Shown: positions 38,699 to 53,642, counted from the first letter of the stretch. The stretch: 64,000 nt of DNA from Ramlibacter sp. PS4R-6 (GCF_037572775.1 NZ_JBBHKA010000001.1:2666001-2730000); one strand, 5' to 3'. Notes: a model not told the origin generated them from the letters alone. Numbers and translations are program-made.

Positions 38699-39043
38699 AT
38701 GCGTTGGCTCAAGCCCACCCTTCGTAGTGTCTACGGTTTGCTCGGCAACCCGCCCGGCCCGCCGTCCGATTCGACGTTGGACGAAGGGACCGAGGACATT
38801 CGCGAATCCATGCTGGCTGCGCTCGGCCCGGCCGGCCCGCGCCACTTCCCGCAGATCACGCGCCGCATCCGCTACGCCAACGACATCCATGCGTTGTGGT
38901 ACCTGCGTGGCGACCTGATGGCCGCGCTGGCCAACATGCACGGCGAATCCGCCGCGCGCCAGAAGATCGCGAGCATCAGCGCGCAGTTCCAGGGCCTGCT
39001 GCCCGGCGGCCTGAGCTCGCGTCCCAGCCCGCTGGTCGGCTGA
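38699..39043 (+). CDS. Small protein of unknown family, copy B (114 aa)
   Basis: This is the second member of the family described at 36442. It begins MRWLKPTLRSVYGLLG, with a GTG at 38663 as an alternative start; neither has a strong ribosome site, and I choose ATG 38699 because it matches copy A without a gap. The shared core (about 54-112) contains RRIRYANDIHALWYLRGDLM, then NMHGESAARQKI, and ends LLPGGLSSRPSPL, nearly identical to copy A at the end. It stands alone between GST and ldcA with its own leader. Confidence 0.72.
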   Translation: MRWLKPTLRSVYGLLGNPPGPPSDSTLDEGTEDIRESMLAALGPAGPRHFPQITRRIRYANDIHALWYLRGDLMAALANMHGESAARQKIASISAQFQGLLPGGLSSRPSPLVG

Positions 39044-39056
39044 GCGCCCCGCCGCC

Positions 39057-41566
<2,510 letters not shown>

Positions 41567-42187
41567 TCATCCTCCTTGGAGTCCCAGCCGCTCCATCCAC
41601 TGGGCGAGCGCGCGTTCGTCCGGGCTGCCGGACGCATAGACCTGCCGCATGCCGGCGTGCGCCTCCTTGCGGTGCTGGTTCAGCTTGAGCTTGCACTGCC
41701 ACGACGTCACGCGCAACTCGAAGCCGACAATGCCCGCGAGCATCTTGCGCTGGAATTCCTCGCCCAGGTCGAGCCATTGCTGCGCGTACGCGGGCTCATG
41801 GTCGCCGATCAGTTTCTTCAGCAGCCGGTCCTTGCCGAAGTCGTCCTCGACCAGGCGCGCTTCGACTTCGCAGTGCACCGACAGGTAGTTCCACGTCGGC
41901 ACGCGCGTGAGGTCCGGGTACACCTTGGGCGACATGTAGGCATGCGGGCCCATGAACACCGCCAGCGCTTTCGGGCGCGCCTGCAGGTAGCGCCAGTGCG
42001 GGTTGGGCTTGGCGCAGTGGCCCCAAATGGTGAAGGCGTCACCGCTGCGCTCCGCATGCAGCGGCAGGTGCGAGACGAACGGCTGTCCGCCGTCGTCGTT
42101 GGAGATGAGCGTCGCGAAGGGGTGGTCGCGCATCAGCTCCGCAGCAAGCGCCGGGTCGTCGGACTTGAACTGCGGCGGCATGTACAT
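41567..42187 (-). CDS. FMN-binding negative transcriptional regulator, PaiB-like
   Basis: This 206-residue protein has the split-barrel flavin-binding fold of the PaiB family. It begins MYMPPQFKSDDPALAAELM, and contains HPFATLISNDDGGQPFVSHLPL, FMGPHAYMSPKVY, VPTWNYLSVHCEV and KMLAGIVGFELRV, all family hallmarks. PaiB represses sporulation and protease genes in Bacillus; in Proteobacteria its role is unclear and may be enzymatic. The ATG at 42187 is preceded by TGGGAGTGAGTTCC; an in-frame start at 42202 lacks a site. Confidence 0.9.
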   Translation of the reverse strand: MYMPPQFKSDDPALAAELMRDHPFATLISNDDGGQPFVSHLPLHAERSGDAFTIWGHCAKPNPHWRYLQARPKALAVFMGPHAYMSPKVYPDLTRVPTWNYLSVHCEVEARLVEDDFGKDRLLKKLIGDHEPAYAQQWLDLGEEFQRKMLAGIVGFELRVTSWQCKLKLNQHRKEAHAGMRQVYASGSPDERALAQWMERLGLQGG

Positions 42188-42192
42188 GGAAC

Positions 42193-45350
<3,158 letters not shown>

Positions 45351-45364
45351 CTAAACTGGCACGC

Positions 45365-45856
45365 ATGAACCGGCTTCGCATCACCCTCGTCGCCCTCGCG
45401 TGCCTGGCCACGCCCCTTGCCTACGCGCAATGGCAATGGGTCGACAAGGACGGCCGCAAGGTGTTCAGCGACCAGCCCCCGCCGCCCGGCACGCCCAACG
45501 ACAAGATCCTCCGCCGCCCCGGCAACCGCCCGGCCGAGCCGGAGCCTGCCGCAGCCGCGCCCGCCCCTGCGCCCGCCGCCTCCATGCCGCGCGTGACCGG
45601 CAAGGACAAGGAGCTGGAGGAGAAGAAGAAGCAGATGGCCGCCGCGGAAGCCGAGAAGAAGAAGGCCGCGGAGGAAGAGAACAACAAGGCCAGGGCCGAC
45701 AACTGCACGCGCGCGAAGCAGGCCAAGGCCACCATCGACTCCGGCGTGCGCCTGACGGTCACCAACGACAAGGGCGAGCGCGAGATCATGGACGACAACG
45801 CGCGCGCCGCCGAGACGCGCCGCCTCGAGAACGTCATCACGCGCAACTGCAGCTAG
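45365..45856 (+). CDS. DUF4124 domain protein, exported
   Basis: This 163-residue protein has a signal peptide (LRITLVALACLATPLAYA) and then the DUF4124 motif QWVDKDGRKVFSDQPPPPGTP, common in small periplasmic proteins of Betaproteobacteria with no known function. A Pro/Ala linker and a highly charged helix (KDKELEEKKKQMAAAEAEKK...) likely to be a coiled coil follow, and the end has two cysteines. The start at ATG 45365 is set by the signal peptide. The stop shares CTAG with convergent rnfH. Confidence 0.85.
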   Translation: MNRLRITLVALACLATPLAYAQWQWVDKDGRKVFSDQPPPPGTPNDKILRRPGNRPAEPEPAAAAPAPAPAASMPRVTGKDKELEEKKKQMAAAEAEKKKAAEEENNKARADNCTRAKQAKATIDSGVRLTVTNDKGEREIMDDNARAAETRRLENVITRNCS

Positions 45857-46176
45857 CGCTTGCGGGCGAACAGCCCTGCGGCGCGCGTTCCCTGTTTCCT
45901 GAAACGTTCCCGGCGGGCCACCTTCGGGTCGACCTGCAGCGGGCGGTACACCTCGACGCGGTCGCGGTCGCGCAGCGGCTGCTTCGGGCCCGCCTTCCTG
46001 CCCCACACACCCACGCCCAGCGCATCGAGGTCCAGCGCCGGGAAGTCCCCCCGCAGGCCGCTGGCGGCGATGGCGTCGGCCACCGTGCTGCCGGGCGCGA
46101 GCGCCAGCGCCCATTCGCGCACCTCGCGTGGCGCGGGCGAGAACACCACCGTCACCCGCAGGGGTGCATCAGCCAT
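45853..46176 (-). CDS. rnfH: RnfH family ubiquitin-like protein
   Basis: This 107-residue protein belongs to the RnfH (UPF0125) family with a beta-grasp fold. Typical parts are VTVVFSPAPREVREWALALAPGSTVADAI, GVGVWGRKAGPKQPLRDRDRVEVYRPL and DPKVARRERFRKQG. Its function is not established; it is almost always next to ratA, as here, where the two genes overlap by 8 bases. Confidence 0.92.
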   Translation of the reverse strand: MADAPLRVTVVFSPAPREVREWALALAPGSTVADAIAASGLRGDFPALDLDALGVGVWGRKAGPKQPLRDRDRVEVYRPLQVDPKVARRERFRKQGTRAAGLFARKR

Positions 46177-46609
46177 AGACGGATTCGGCGCGCTTGACGA
46201 AGGCGTCGACGAGGCTGCCCGCGATCTTGTCGAACACGGGGCCCACCAGCGCCGCGAGCGCGACGTTGTCGAAGCCGTAGACCAGCTCCAGTTCGACCTT
46301 GCACGCCCTCTGCTCGCCGCCGCCGAGCGGGTGGAACTTCCAGTCGCCGTCCAGCCGCGAGAACGGCCCGTCGACCAGGTGCATCTTCACCTGGCGGCCG
46401 GGCACGTGCTCGTTGCGGGTCGTGAAGGTCTGGTGGATGCCGCCGAAGGCGATGCCGACCTGGGCCTTCATGCCGCGCTCGTCCTGCTCCAGCACGGTCG
46501 CGCGGTCGCACCAGGGCAGGAATTCCGGGTAGTCCTGCACGTCGGTGACCAGCCTGAACATCTCCTCGGCGCTGTACCAGATCAGCACGGATTTGTGGAC
46601 GGTTTTCAT
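46169..46609 (-). CDS. ratA: RatA/COQ10 family START-domain protein
   Basis: This 146-residue protein has a START/polyketide-cyclase-like lipid-binding fold. The N-terminal VHKSVLIWYSAEEMFRLVTDVQDYPEFLPWC is the family signature. In Escherichia coli RatA was described as a ribosome association toxin, whereas the mitochondrial homologue COQ10 binds ubiquinone; the latter role is more likely in a respiring bacterium. It is divergent from smpB with a -10 TACAAT (46632-46637, minus strand) 23 bases upstream. Confidence 0.92.
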   Translation of the reverse strand: MKTVHKSVLIWYSAEEMFRLVTDVQDYPEFLPWCDRATVLEQDERGMKAQVGIAFGGIHQTFTTRNEHVPGRQVKMHLVDGPFSRLDGDWKFHPLGGGEQRACKVELELVYGFDNVALAALVGPVFDKIAGSLVDAFVKRAESVYG

Positions 46610-46668
46610 GGAGAATGCGGCAGCCCGGCGGATTGTAGTTAGGGCCCTTCGCCCTCACCTGTCAGTCC

Positions 46669-47142
46669 ATGTCCACGAAAAACGAGAGCCCGCCCCGCAT
46701 CGCAGAGAACCGCAAGGCCTCGTTCAACTACTTCTTCGAAGAGCGCTACGAGGCCGGCATCGTCCTGCAGGGCTGGGAAGTGAAGGCGCTGCGCGAAGGC
46801 AAGGCACAGCTCACCGACGGCTACGTCGTGGTCAAGGACGGCGAGCTGTTCATCATCGGCCTGCGCATCGACCCCCTCAAATCGGCTTCGACGCACGTCA
46901 ACCCCGAGGCGCAGCGCACCCGCAAGCTGCTGATGCACAAGGACGAGATCCGCCGCCTCATCGGCAAGGTGGAGCAGAAGGGCTACACCCTGGTGCCGAT
47001 CAACCTGCACTGGAAGGCCGGCAAGGTCAAATGCGAGGTCGCCCTGGCCAAGGGCAAGGCCGAGCACGACAAGCGCGACACGATCCGGGACCGCGAAGGC
47101 AAGCGGGAAGTGGAACGCGCCATGAAGCAGCGCCACAAGTGA
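46669..47142 (+). CDS. smpB: SsrA-binding protein SmpB
   Basis: SmpB binds tmRNA and delivers it to stalled ribosomes for trans-translation. The 157-residue protein contains [31 protein letters not shown] and [19 protein letters not shown], and its basic tail ends in the expected [18 protein letters not shown]. The start at ATG 46669 matches the family N-terminus. No tmRNA gene is in the window. Confidence 0.96.
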   Translation: MSTKNESPPRIAENRKASFNYFFEERYEAGIVLQGWEVKALREGKAQLTDGYVVVKDGELFIIGLRIDPLKSASTHVNPEAQRTRKLLMHKDEIRRLIGKVEQKGYTLVPINLHWKAGKVKCEVALAKGKAEHDKRDTIRDREGKREVERAMKQRHK

Positions 47143-47170
47143 GGGAATAAACGGCCCAGCCACGGTGTTC
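47143..47170 (+). promoter_or_regulatory. Candidate ECF sigma-factor promoter
   Basis: Just after the smpB stop the sequence GGGAATAAAC (47143-47152) resembles the GGAAT-type -35 boxes read by ECF sigma factors, and GTTC lies at 47167-47170, at a suitable distance. It precedes small-protein copy C and the sigma gene, so the sigma factor may switch on its own operon. This rests on the motif only. Confidence 0.4.
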
Positions 47171-47202
47171 ATGGGTTGAAAAGACAACCTGGGAGACCCG
47201 CG

Positions 47203-47562
47203 ATGTTCTGGATCCGTTCCGGCCTGCACAGCATTTCGATCTCCGACTGGCTGACCGCGGGCCCCGCCGTGGCGGCCGACCCGGCGGCGCTGGACGAGGC
47301 CCGCCGGGCCCTGCAGGAGGCGCTGGGTGAAGCCGGCTCGAAAAAGCGCCCCACGCTCGCGCTGAAGATCCGCCACGCCCCCGACGCCCGCGGCCTGTGG
47401 GAGCTGCGGGCCGACGTCATGACGGTCGTTTCGCAGCTGTACGGGGAGGCGGAAGGCCGCCGGCGCCTGGCCCGGGCCACGCCGGCCTTCGCAAGTTTGT
47501 TGCCCCAGGCCCGGTCATTGACAAGCGGCAAGCGCAAGCATGCAATGCAGCGGACGTCCTGA
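47203..47562 (+). CDS. Small protein of unknown family, copy C (119 aa)
   Basis: This is the third and most diverged member of the family at 36442 and 38699. ATG 47203 follows GGGAGACCCGCG. The N-terminus (MFWIRSGLHSISISDW) is again short and amphipathic, an alanine-rich acidic helix follows, and the shared core at residues 55-103 reads KIRHAPDARGLWELRADVM then QLYGEAEGRRRL and SLLP. The RSRPSPL end of copies A and B is replaced by a basic tail (SGKRKHAMQR). It starts the ECF sigma/anti-sigma run, 9 bases before the sigma gene, and is probably co-transcribed with it. A small hairpin (GGTTG/CAACC, 47174-47189) lies in its leader. Confidence 0.72.
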   Translation: MFWIRSGLHSISISDWLTAGPAVAADPAALDEARRALQEALGEAGSKKRPTLALKIRHAPDARGLWELRADVMTVVSQLYGEAEGRRRLARATPAFASLLPQARSLTSGKRKHAMQRTS

Positions 47563-47571
47563 CAGGGGGCC

Positions 47572-48090
47572 ATGGAGCGCACGCACGTCATCGAACAACT
47601 GCCCGGCCTGCGCCGCTACGCGCGGGCGCTGACCGGCGACGCCTGGGCCGCCGACGACCTGGTGCAGGACACGCTGGAGCGCGCCTGCGCCAAGTGGCAG
47701 CTGTGGCTGGCGGGCACCGACCTGCGCGCCTGGCTGTTCACGCTGATGCACAACCTCTACGTGAACCAGCGCCGCGGCATGCAGGCGGCCCCGGCCACGC
47801 CGCTGGACGACGTGCACTCGGACCTGCCGGCGCCCGAAGGGGACCGCGACTCGGCGCTGGACCTCGCGCGCTGCGTGCAGCGGCTGCCCGACGACCAGCG
47901 CTCGGTCCTGCTGCTCGTGACGCTGGAAGACATGAGCTACGCGGACGCGGCGCGCGTGCTCGGCATCCCGATCGGCACCGTGATGTCGCGCCTGTCGCGC
48001 GCGCGCGCCCGCCTGCGTGAACTGATGGAGGGCGGCGACGGCAACAGCCGCCCCGTGGCCGGCCAGCCCCGGCTGCGCCGGATGAAGTGA
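47572..48090 (+). CDS. ECF-type RNA polymerase sigma factor
   Basis: This 172-residue sigma-70 family protein has only regions 2 and 4, as in extracytoplasmic function factors. Region 2 includes YARALTGDAWAADDLVQDTLERA and TDLRAWLFTLMHNLYVNQRR; region 4 includes LPDDQRSVLLLVTLEDMSYADAARVLGIPIGTVMSRLSRARARLRELM. The next gene encodes a membrane anti-sigma factor with which it overlaps, so its activity is presumably released by an envelope or redox signal. Its regulon is unknown. Confidence 0.93.
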   Translation: MERTHVIEQLPGLRRYARALTGDAWAADDLVQDTLERACAKWQLWLAGTDLRAWLFTLMHNLYVNQRRGMQAAPATPLDDVHSDLPAPEGDRDSALDLARCVQRLPDDQRSVLLLVTLEDMSYADAARVLGIPIGTVMSRLSRARARLRELMEGGDGNSRPVAGQPRLRRMK

Positions 48091-48101
48091 TGGAGAACCC
48101 G

Positions 48102-48917
48102 ATGGACACCCGACAAAGCGGTCCCCCGCGCGTCGACGAAGACGAGCTGCATGCGCTGGTCGACGGCCGCCTGACGGCGGCGCAGACCGCCGACCTGCGG
48201 CATCGCCTCGAGTCCGACCCGCAAGCCCAGGCCACGGCCAGCGCGTGGATGGCGCAGCGCGACGCGCTCAAGCGCACCTTCGCCGCCCCCGCCATCGACA
48301 CCCTGCCCGCGCCGCTGCTCGCGGCGGCGAACCGGGCGCAGGCCCTGCGCTCGTCCGCGGAGCAATGGACCCGCTGGGCCGGCATGGCCGCCTCGGTGGT
48401 CATGGCCTTCGGCCTGGGCTGGGTCGCCAGCATCGAATACACCGCGCGCTTCAATGCGCCGTCGCCCGTGCAGCAGTTCATGCGCCAGGCCGCGTTCGCG
48501 CACGTGGTCTACCAGCCCGAGGTGCGCCACCCGGTCGAGGTGACGGCGCAGCAGCAGGACCACCTGGTGCAGTGGCTGTCCAAGCGCCTGGGCCACCCGC
48601 TGAAGGTGCCCGACCTGCGCTCGAAGGGCTTCGAGCTGCTCGGCGGGCGGCTCCTGCCCGGCGAGAACGGCGCGCGCGCCCAGTTCATGTACCAGAACGG
48701 GGCGGGCCAGCGGCTCACGCTCTACCTGGGCGCCGTGAAGGATGGCGAGAAGGCCAAGGTCGACACGCGCGAAACCGCCTTCCGTTTCTTCGACGACGGT
48801 CCCGTGCCGGGCTTCTATTGGGTGGACCAGGGCTTCGGCTGCGCCATCACGGCGCCCCTGCCGCGCGGGGAATTGCTGGAGATCGCGAAGGCCGCGTACC
48901 AGCAGGTCGACTGGTAG
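48102..48917 (+). CDS. Membrane-anchored anti-sigma factor
   Basis: This protein of 271 residues holds the preceding sigma factor inactive. The N-terminal cytoplasmic part (EDELHALVDGRLTAAQTADLRHRLESDP) is the usual anti-sigma domain; one membrane span follows (WAGMAASVVMAFGLGWVASIEY, about 95-116), then a periplasmic domain of 150 residues with HPLKVPDLRSKGFELLGGRLLPG, found in many such factors. I see no CxxC/HxxxC zinc motif. I start at ATG 48102 because GGAG precedes it; GTG 48087 and ATG 48090, overlapping the sigma stop, are alternatives. Confidence 0.82.
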   Translation: MDTRQSGPPRVDEDELHALVDGRLTAAQTADLRHRLESDPQAQATASAWMAQRDALKRTFAAPAIDTLPAPLLAAANRAQALRSSAEQWTRWAGMAASVVMAFGLGWVASIEYTARFNAPSPVQQFMRQAAFAHVVYQPEVRHPVEVTAQQQDHLVQWLSKRLGHPLKVPDLRSKGFELLGGRLLPGENGARAQFMYQNGAGQRLTLYLGAVKDGEKAKVDTRETAFRFFDDGPVPGFYWVDQGFGCAITAPLPRGELLEIAKAAYQQVDW

Positions 48918-48919
48918 CG

Positions 48920-48937
48920 CCTCGCCTTCAGGCGAGG
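48920..48937. terminator. Hairpin at convergent gene ends
   Basis: A perfect 7-bp stem (CCTCGCC/GGCGAGG) with the tetraloop TTCA lies between the anti-sigma gene and the convergent hydrolase gene. The loop contains the minus-strand stop codon (48928-48930). It lacks a U tract on either strand. Confidence 0.4.
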
Positions 48938-49998
48938 TCGCGCAGCGGGTGCGCGTAGGCCGGCCAGGGCGGGTCGAAGAAGGCCTGCACCATCGCGGGC
49001 GTCACGTCCTCGATGCGCGCCGGGTTCCAGCGCGGCTGGCGGTCCTTGTCGATCACCGTGGCGCGGATGCCTTCCATCGTCTCGCTGGCCGTCCCCGGCC
49101 GCAGGTGGAACGAGCGGCGGATCATGTTGCGCTCCAGGCGCAGGTCGTCGGCCAGCGACAACGTGCGCGCGCGGCGCAGGTGCTCCAGCACCACGTGCAG
49201 CATGAGGGGCGAGCGCTGGCGCAGCATGGCGGCGGTTTCGCGTGCGAACGCAGACGCCTCGCCTTCGAGCGCGGCCACGATCTCGCCGACCGTCGGCAGC
49301 GAGAAGAAGCGCTCGATCGCGTCCTCGTTCTTCGCCAGCGCCGACTCCTCCAGCACCGCCTTGCCCTTGTTCGCCACGCCCTGCCCCGCGATCGACTCCC
49401 ACAGCGACGGCAGGCCTTCGGAGGGCACCAGCGCGTCGGCGAGGCCCGCATAGAGCGCGTCGGCGCCGCCGATCACCGTGCCGGTGAGGGCCAGGTACTC
49501 GCCGATGTGGCCGGGGCAGCGCGACAGGAACCAGCCGCCGCCCACGTCGGGGAACAGGCCCACGTTCGTCTCCGGCATGGCCATCTTCGTGCGCTCGGTG
49601 ACGATGCGCAGGGTCGCGCCCTGCCGCGCATGTCCGCTGATGCCCATGCCGCCGCCCATGACGATGCCGTCCATGAACACCGCATACGGCTTCGGGAAGG
49701 TGTTGACGAGGTAGTTGAGCTCGTATTCCTCGGTGAAGAAGTCCTCGAGCTCCGGGTTGCCGGAGAGCACCGCTTCGTGGAAGAAGCGCAGGTCGCCGCC
49801 GGCGCACAGGTTGCCGAAAGGGCCATCCTTGCCCATGCCGCGCAGGGCCACGAACTCGATGGCTTCCGCGTCGCGGCACGCCAGCAGCACCGCCGAAACC
49901 TGGCGGATCATGTCCAGCGTCAGCGCGTTGAGCGCCTTTGGCCGGTTCAGCGTGATGAGGGCCGCGCGGCCTTCGATCTCGACGATCACATCGCTCAT
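48928..49998 (-). CDS. Enoyl-CoA hydratase/isomerase family protein, 3-hydroxyisobutyryl-CoA hydrolase-like
   Basis: This 356-residue crotonase-fold protein resembles 3-hydroxyisobutyryl-CoA hydrolase, which releases free 3-hydroxyisobutyrate in valine breakdown. Marks are NRPKALNALTLDMIR, NLCAGGDLRFFHE, PYAVFMDGIVMGGGMGISGH, MPETNVGLFPDVGGGWFLSRC and the C-terminal extension that separates this group from short hydratases. ATG 49998 follows GGAGGCAAAGGGC and overlaps the transporter stop (ATGA). It is the distal gene of the run that begins with rimP. Confidence 0.88.
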   Translation of the reverse strand: MSDVIVEIEGRAALITLNRPKALNALTLDMIRQVSAVLLACRDAEAIEFVALRGMGKDGPFGNLCAGGDLRFFHEAVLSGNPELEDFFTEEYELNYLVNTFPKPYAVFMDGIVMGGGMGISGHARQGATLRIVTERTKMAMPETNVGLFPDVGGGWFLSRCPGHIGEYLALTGTVIGGADALYAGLADALVPSEGLPSLWESIAGQGVANKGKAVLEESALAKNEDAIERFFSLPTVGEIVAALEGEASAFARETAAMLRQRSPLMLHVVLEHLRRARTLSLADDLRLERNMIRRSFHLRPGTASETMEGIRATVIDKDRQPRWNPARIEDVTPAMVQAFFDPPWPAYAHPLRDLA

Positions 49999-50867
49999 GC
50001 CCTTTGCCTCCAGCCCACCAGTTCGTTGAGCATCAGCGCGCCGATCACCAGCGAGCCGCCCGCCAGCACCGTGGGCGTGGGCACCTCGCCCGCGCCCCAC
50101 CATGCCAGCACGATACCGAAGATCACCTCGAGCAGGCCGAGCAGCGAAATCTCCGGCGCCTTCAGCACGCGGGCGCACACCACCGAGAGCGCGCAGGGAA
50201 TCGCCAGCTGCACCAGGCCCAGCAAGGCAAGCAGCGCAACGTCGTGGCCGGACGCCTGGAACGGCATGGCCAACGGCAGCGTCACCAGCGACGAGATCGC
50301 CGCGCCCACGAGCACCGCCGGCACCAGGTCGACGTCATGGCCCTGCGCATGCGAGCGTTGCGTGACGGTCCAGTTCACGGCGCCGGCCAGCGGCACGAAG
50401 AGGGCCACCAACGTCCCGGCGATGCTGCCCTCGCCGAGTTGCGTGCCGTACATGTAGCCGATGCCGCAGCCGGCCAGGACGATGGCCACGGCCGTACGCG
50501 GCGGGATCCTGTGGCCGATGAAGATGCGCGCGAGCACGGCGGTGAGGAAGGGCCCCACCGACATCGTGACCAGCACGTTGGCGACGCTCGTGAGCGTGAG
50601 CGCCACCATGAACGCGGTGAACATCACGCTCCAGCACACGCCCGACAGCCACAGCGGCCAGCCGCCGCGCCGGATCTTCGCGAAGACCTCGCGGCCCTGG
50701 AAGAACGGCAGGATGACCAGCAGCGAGACGACCGTGAAGAAGCTGCGCCAGAACGTCACCTCGAAGCTGCGCGCCTGCTCGAGATGGCGCGTGATCACCC
50801 CCGCGATCGACCACATCAGGGTCACCGCGACCATCAGCACGACCGCCTGGCCGTGCTTGAGCTTCAT
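49995..50867 (-). CDS. DMT-family (EamA) transporter
   Basis: This 290-residue inner-membrane protein has ten predicted helices arranged as two EamA repeats. It opens with VVLMVAVTLMWSIAGVITRHLE, a typical EamA first helix, and the second repeat contains VPLAGAVNWTVTQRS and LLGLLEVIFGIVLAWWGAGE near the end. The family exports amino acids and other metabolites; the substrate is not predictable. It overlaps typA (ATGA) and the hydrolase gene. Confidence 0.88.
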   Translation of the reverse strand: MKLKHGQAVVLMVAVTLMWSIAGVITRHLEQARSFEVTFWRSFFTVVSLLVILPFFQGREVFAKIRRGGWPLWLSGVCWSVMFTAFMVALTLTSVANVLVTMSVGPFLTAVLARIFIGHRIPPRTAVAIVLAGCGIGYMYGTQLGEGSIAGTLVALFVPLAGAVNWTVTQRSHAQGHDVDLVPAVLVGAAISSLVTLPLAMPFQASGHDVALLALLGLVQLAIPCALSVVCARVLKAPEISLLGLLEVIFGIVLAWWGAGEVPTPTVLAGGSLVIGALMLNELVGWRQRA

Positions 50868-52702
50868 GCGACGGCCATCTCGCGGCTGGCGCGCTTGCGC
50901 TCGTGCTCCTTCAGGTAGCGCTTGCGCAGGCGCACCGACTTGGGCGTGATCTCCACGAGCTCGTCGTCCTCGATGAACTCGACGCCGTATTCCAGGGTGA
51001 GCTCGATCGGCGGGGTGACCTTGATCGCGTCTTCCTTGCCGCTCACGCGGAAGTTGGTGAGCTGCTTGGTGCGCGTGGCGTTCACCACCAGGTCGTTGTC
51101 GCGGTTGTGGATGCCGACGATCATGCCCTCGTACACCGGGTCGTTGGCCTTGACGAACATGCGGCCGCGGTCGTCCAGCTTGCCCAGCGCGTAGGTGAAG
51201 ATCTCGCCGTCGTCCATGGAGATCAACACGCCGTTCTTGCGGCCGGCGATGTCGCCCTTGTGCGGCTCCCAGCCGTCGAAGATGTTGGAGATCAGGCCCG
51301 AGCCGCGCGTGAGGTTCAGGAACTCGTTGGAGAAGCCGATGAGGCCCCGCGCGGGGATGCGGTACTCCAGGCGCACGCGGCCGCGGCCGTCCGGCTCCAT
51401 GTTGACCAGTTCGCCCTTGCGCTCGCCCATGGCCTGCATCACGCCGCCCTGGTGCTGGTCCTCGACGTCGATCGTCACGAGCTCGATCGGCTCGTGCTTC
51501 ACGCCGCCGATGTCCTTGAAGACCACGCGCGGCTTTGACACCGCCAGCTCGTAGCCTTCGCGGCGCATGTTCTCGACCAGGATGGTGAGGTGCAGTTCGC
51601 CGCGGCCCATCACCTCGAACACGCCTTCCTCGCCGGTGTCGCTCACGCGCAGCGCCACGTTCGATTGCAGTTCCTTCTGCAGGCGGTCCCAGATCTGGCG
51701 GCTGGTGACGTACTTGCCTTCGCGGCCCGCCAGCGGCGAGGTGTTGACGCAGAAGTTCATCGTCAGCGTCGGCTCGTCGACCTTCAGCATGGGCAGCGGC
51801 GCCGGCTCGAGCGGGTCGGTCACGGTCACGCCGATGCCCACCTCCTCGATGCCGTTGATCAGCACGATGTCGCCGGGGCCGGCTTCCTTGACCTGCACGC
51901 GCGTCAGGCCTTCGAACGTCAGCACCTGGTTGATGCGGCCCTTGACCTGCGTGCCATCCGGGCCTTCCATGACGAGGACGTCCATCGCCGGGCGGATCGT
52001 GCCCTGGTTGATGCGGCCCACGCCGATGCGGCCGACGAACGACGAGTAGTCGAGCGCGGAGATCTGCAGCTGCAGCGGGGCGGCCGGGTCGCCCTCGTGT
52101 TCGGGCACGTGCTGGAGCACCGTGTCGAACAGGGCCGACATGTCGGGGCCCCATTGCTTGCCGGGCTCGCCCTGCTCCAGCGACGACCAGCCGTTGATGC
52201 CCGAAGCGTAGACCACGGGGAAGTCGAGCTGTTCGTCGGTGGCGCCCAGCTTGTCGAACAGGTCGAAAGCCTCGTTGATCACCTTGTCGGGGTTGGCGCC
52301 CGGCTTGTCGACCTTGTTCACGACGACGATGGGACGCAGGCCGAGGGCCAGCGCCTTCTTCGTCACGAAACGCGTCTGCGGCATCGGGCCTTCCTGCGCG
52401 TCGATCAGCAGCAGAACGCCGTCGACCATCGACAGCGCGCGCTCCACCTCGCCGCCGAAGTCGGCGTGGCCGGGCGTGTCGACGATGTTGATGTGCGTGC
52501 CCTTCCAGGACACGGCGCAGTTCTTGGCGAGGATGGTGATGCCGCGCTCGCGCTCGATGGCGTTGTTGTCCATGACGGTGTCGACCACCTTCTCGTGTTC
52601 GGCGAAGGTGCCGGACTGGCGCAGGAGCTGGTCGACCATGGTGGTCTTGCCGTGGTCGACGTGCGCGATGATGGCGATGTTGCGGATCTGGCGGGTGTTC
52701 AT
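50864..52702 (-). CDS. typA: Translational GTPase TypA/BipA
   Basis: TypA is a ribosome-binding GTPase that supports 50S assembly and growth under stress. It has 612 residues, the family length. The G1 motif [16 protein letters not shown] is at residue 11, the [14 protein letters not shown] switch follows, and [13 protein letters not shown] gives nucleotide specificity. Domains II, III, V and the C-terminal domain follow ([39 protein letters not shown]). It overlaps truB upstream (ATGA). Confidence 0.97.
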   Translation of the reverse strand: MNTRQIRNIAIIAHVDHGKTTMVDQLLRQSGTFAEHEKVVDTVMDNNAIERERGITILAKNCAVSWKGTHINIVDTPGHADFGGEVERALSMVDGVLLLIDAQEGPMPQTRFVTKKALALGLRPIVVVNKVDKPGANPDKVINEAFDLFDKLGATDEQLDFPVVYASGINGWSSLEQGEPGKQWGPDMSALFDTVLQHVPEHEGDPAAPLQLQISALDYSSFVGRIGVGRINQGTIRPAMDVLVMEGPDGTQVKGRINQVLTFEGLTRVQVKEAGPGDIVLINGIEEVGIGVTVTDPLEPAPLPMLKVDEPTLTMNFCVNTSPLAGREGKYVTSRQIWDRLQKELQSNVALRVSDTGEEGVFEVMGRGELHLTILVENMRREGYELAVSKPRVVFKDIGGVKHEPIELVTIDVEDQHQGGVMQAMGERKGELVNMEPDGRGRVRLEYRIPARGLIGFSNEFLNLTRGSGLISNIFDGWEPHKGDIAGRKNGVLISMDDGEIFTYALGKLDDRGRMFVKANDPVYEGMIVGIHNRDNDLVVNATRTKQLTNFRVSGKEDAIKVTPPIELTLEYGVEFIEDDELVEITPKSVRLRKRYLKEHERKRASREMAVA

Positions 52703-53640
52703 GATGCGTTGGCGCTTTGCAGGATCTGCTGGATTTCGATCGGGCTCAGCAGCCGGCCCGGGATGAGTTCGCCGGCCTTGACGTGGCCGGTGCCCAAAAG
52801 CGAATTCGACGAATAGACGGCGATGCGGTCGCCGTCCGGCCAGTCGCCGCGGCGGCGCAGGCCGGAGAGGAAACGCCCGGCATCGTCTTCGCCGAGCGTG
52901 ACAGGGGTGTGGCTATCGAGGAGCGACGACACGGGGTGAAGGTGCGCCATGCGCTCGTCTTCGCCCAGGGCTTCGAGCCTGTCGAGCGTGATGCAGCGGT
53001 CCACGGCGATGCCGCCGGACGCGACCCGCCGCAGCGACGTGAGGTGGCCGCCGCAGCCCAGCGCTTCGCCGATGTCTTCGCCCAGCGTGCGGATGTAGGT
53101 GCCCTTGCTGACGGTGGCGACGAGCATCAGCACCTCCGGCGCCGCCGCTTGCAGCGAGAGCGACCGCACCACGGCGTCGCGTGGCTCGCGCTCGACTTCC
53201 TGGCCGGCGCGCGCCAGCTCGTACAGCGGGCGGCCGTCCTTCTTGAGGGCGCTGTGCATCGGCGGCACCTGGCGGATGGCGCCGGTGAAGCGTTGCGCGA
53301 CTTCCTCGATGCGGGCGGCGTCGAGCGGCGGCACCGGGCGGGTAGCGACGACCTCGCCCTCGGCGTCGCCGGTGGACGTCTTCACGCCCAGGCGGATCGT
53401 CGCTTCATAGGTCTTGTCCGCATCGAGCTGCAGCTGGCCGAACTTGGTCGCGGCGCCGAAGCACAGCGGCAGGACGCCTGTGGCCAGCGGGTCGAGCGTG
53501 CCGGTGTGGCCCGCCTTTTCGGCGCGCAGCAGCCAACTGGCCTTCTGCAACGCCTGGTTGCTGGAAAGGCCGAGCGGTTTGTCTAGCAACAACACCCCAT
53601 GCACAGGGCGCCGTTGCACCCTGGTGCGTGGCGCGGACAT
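52699..53640 (-). CDS. truB: tRNA pseudouridine(55) synthase
   Basis: TruB makes pseudouridine 55 in the T loop of tRNAs. It has 313 residues. The catalytic aspartate is D50 in [37 protein letters not shown] and the [17 protein letters not shown] motif are intact, and a C-terminal PUA-like domain ends the protein. The start lies two bases after the rbfA stop, as in the conserved infB-rbfA-truB block. Confidence 0.96.
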   Translation of the reverse strand: MSAPRTRVQRRPVHGVLLLDKPLGLSSNQALQKASWLLRAEKAGHTGTLDPLATGVLPLCFGAATKFGQLQLDADKTYEATIRLGVKTSTGDAEGEVVATRPVPPLDAARIEEVAQRFTGAIRQVPPMHSALKKDGRPLYELARAGQEVEREPRDAVVRSLSLQAAAPEVLMLVATVSKGTYIRTLGEDIGEALGCGGHLTSLRRVASGGIAVDRCITLDRLEALGEDERMAHLHPVSSLLDSHTPVTLGEDDAGRFLSGLRRRGDWPDGDRIAVYSSNSLLGTGHVKAGELIPGRLLSPIEIQQILQSANAS

Positions 53641-53642
53641 GC

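Noticed and set aside
41567..42187. PaiB-like gene as part of a PaiAB sporulation regulator pair
   Set aside because: No PaiA acetyltransferase lies beside it and the organism type does not sporulate.
46169..46609. RatA and rnfH as a toxin-antitoxin system
   Set aside because: The pair is conserved in nearly all related genomes as housekeeping genes; the START fold and COQ10 similarity favour a quinone-related role over a toxin.
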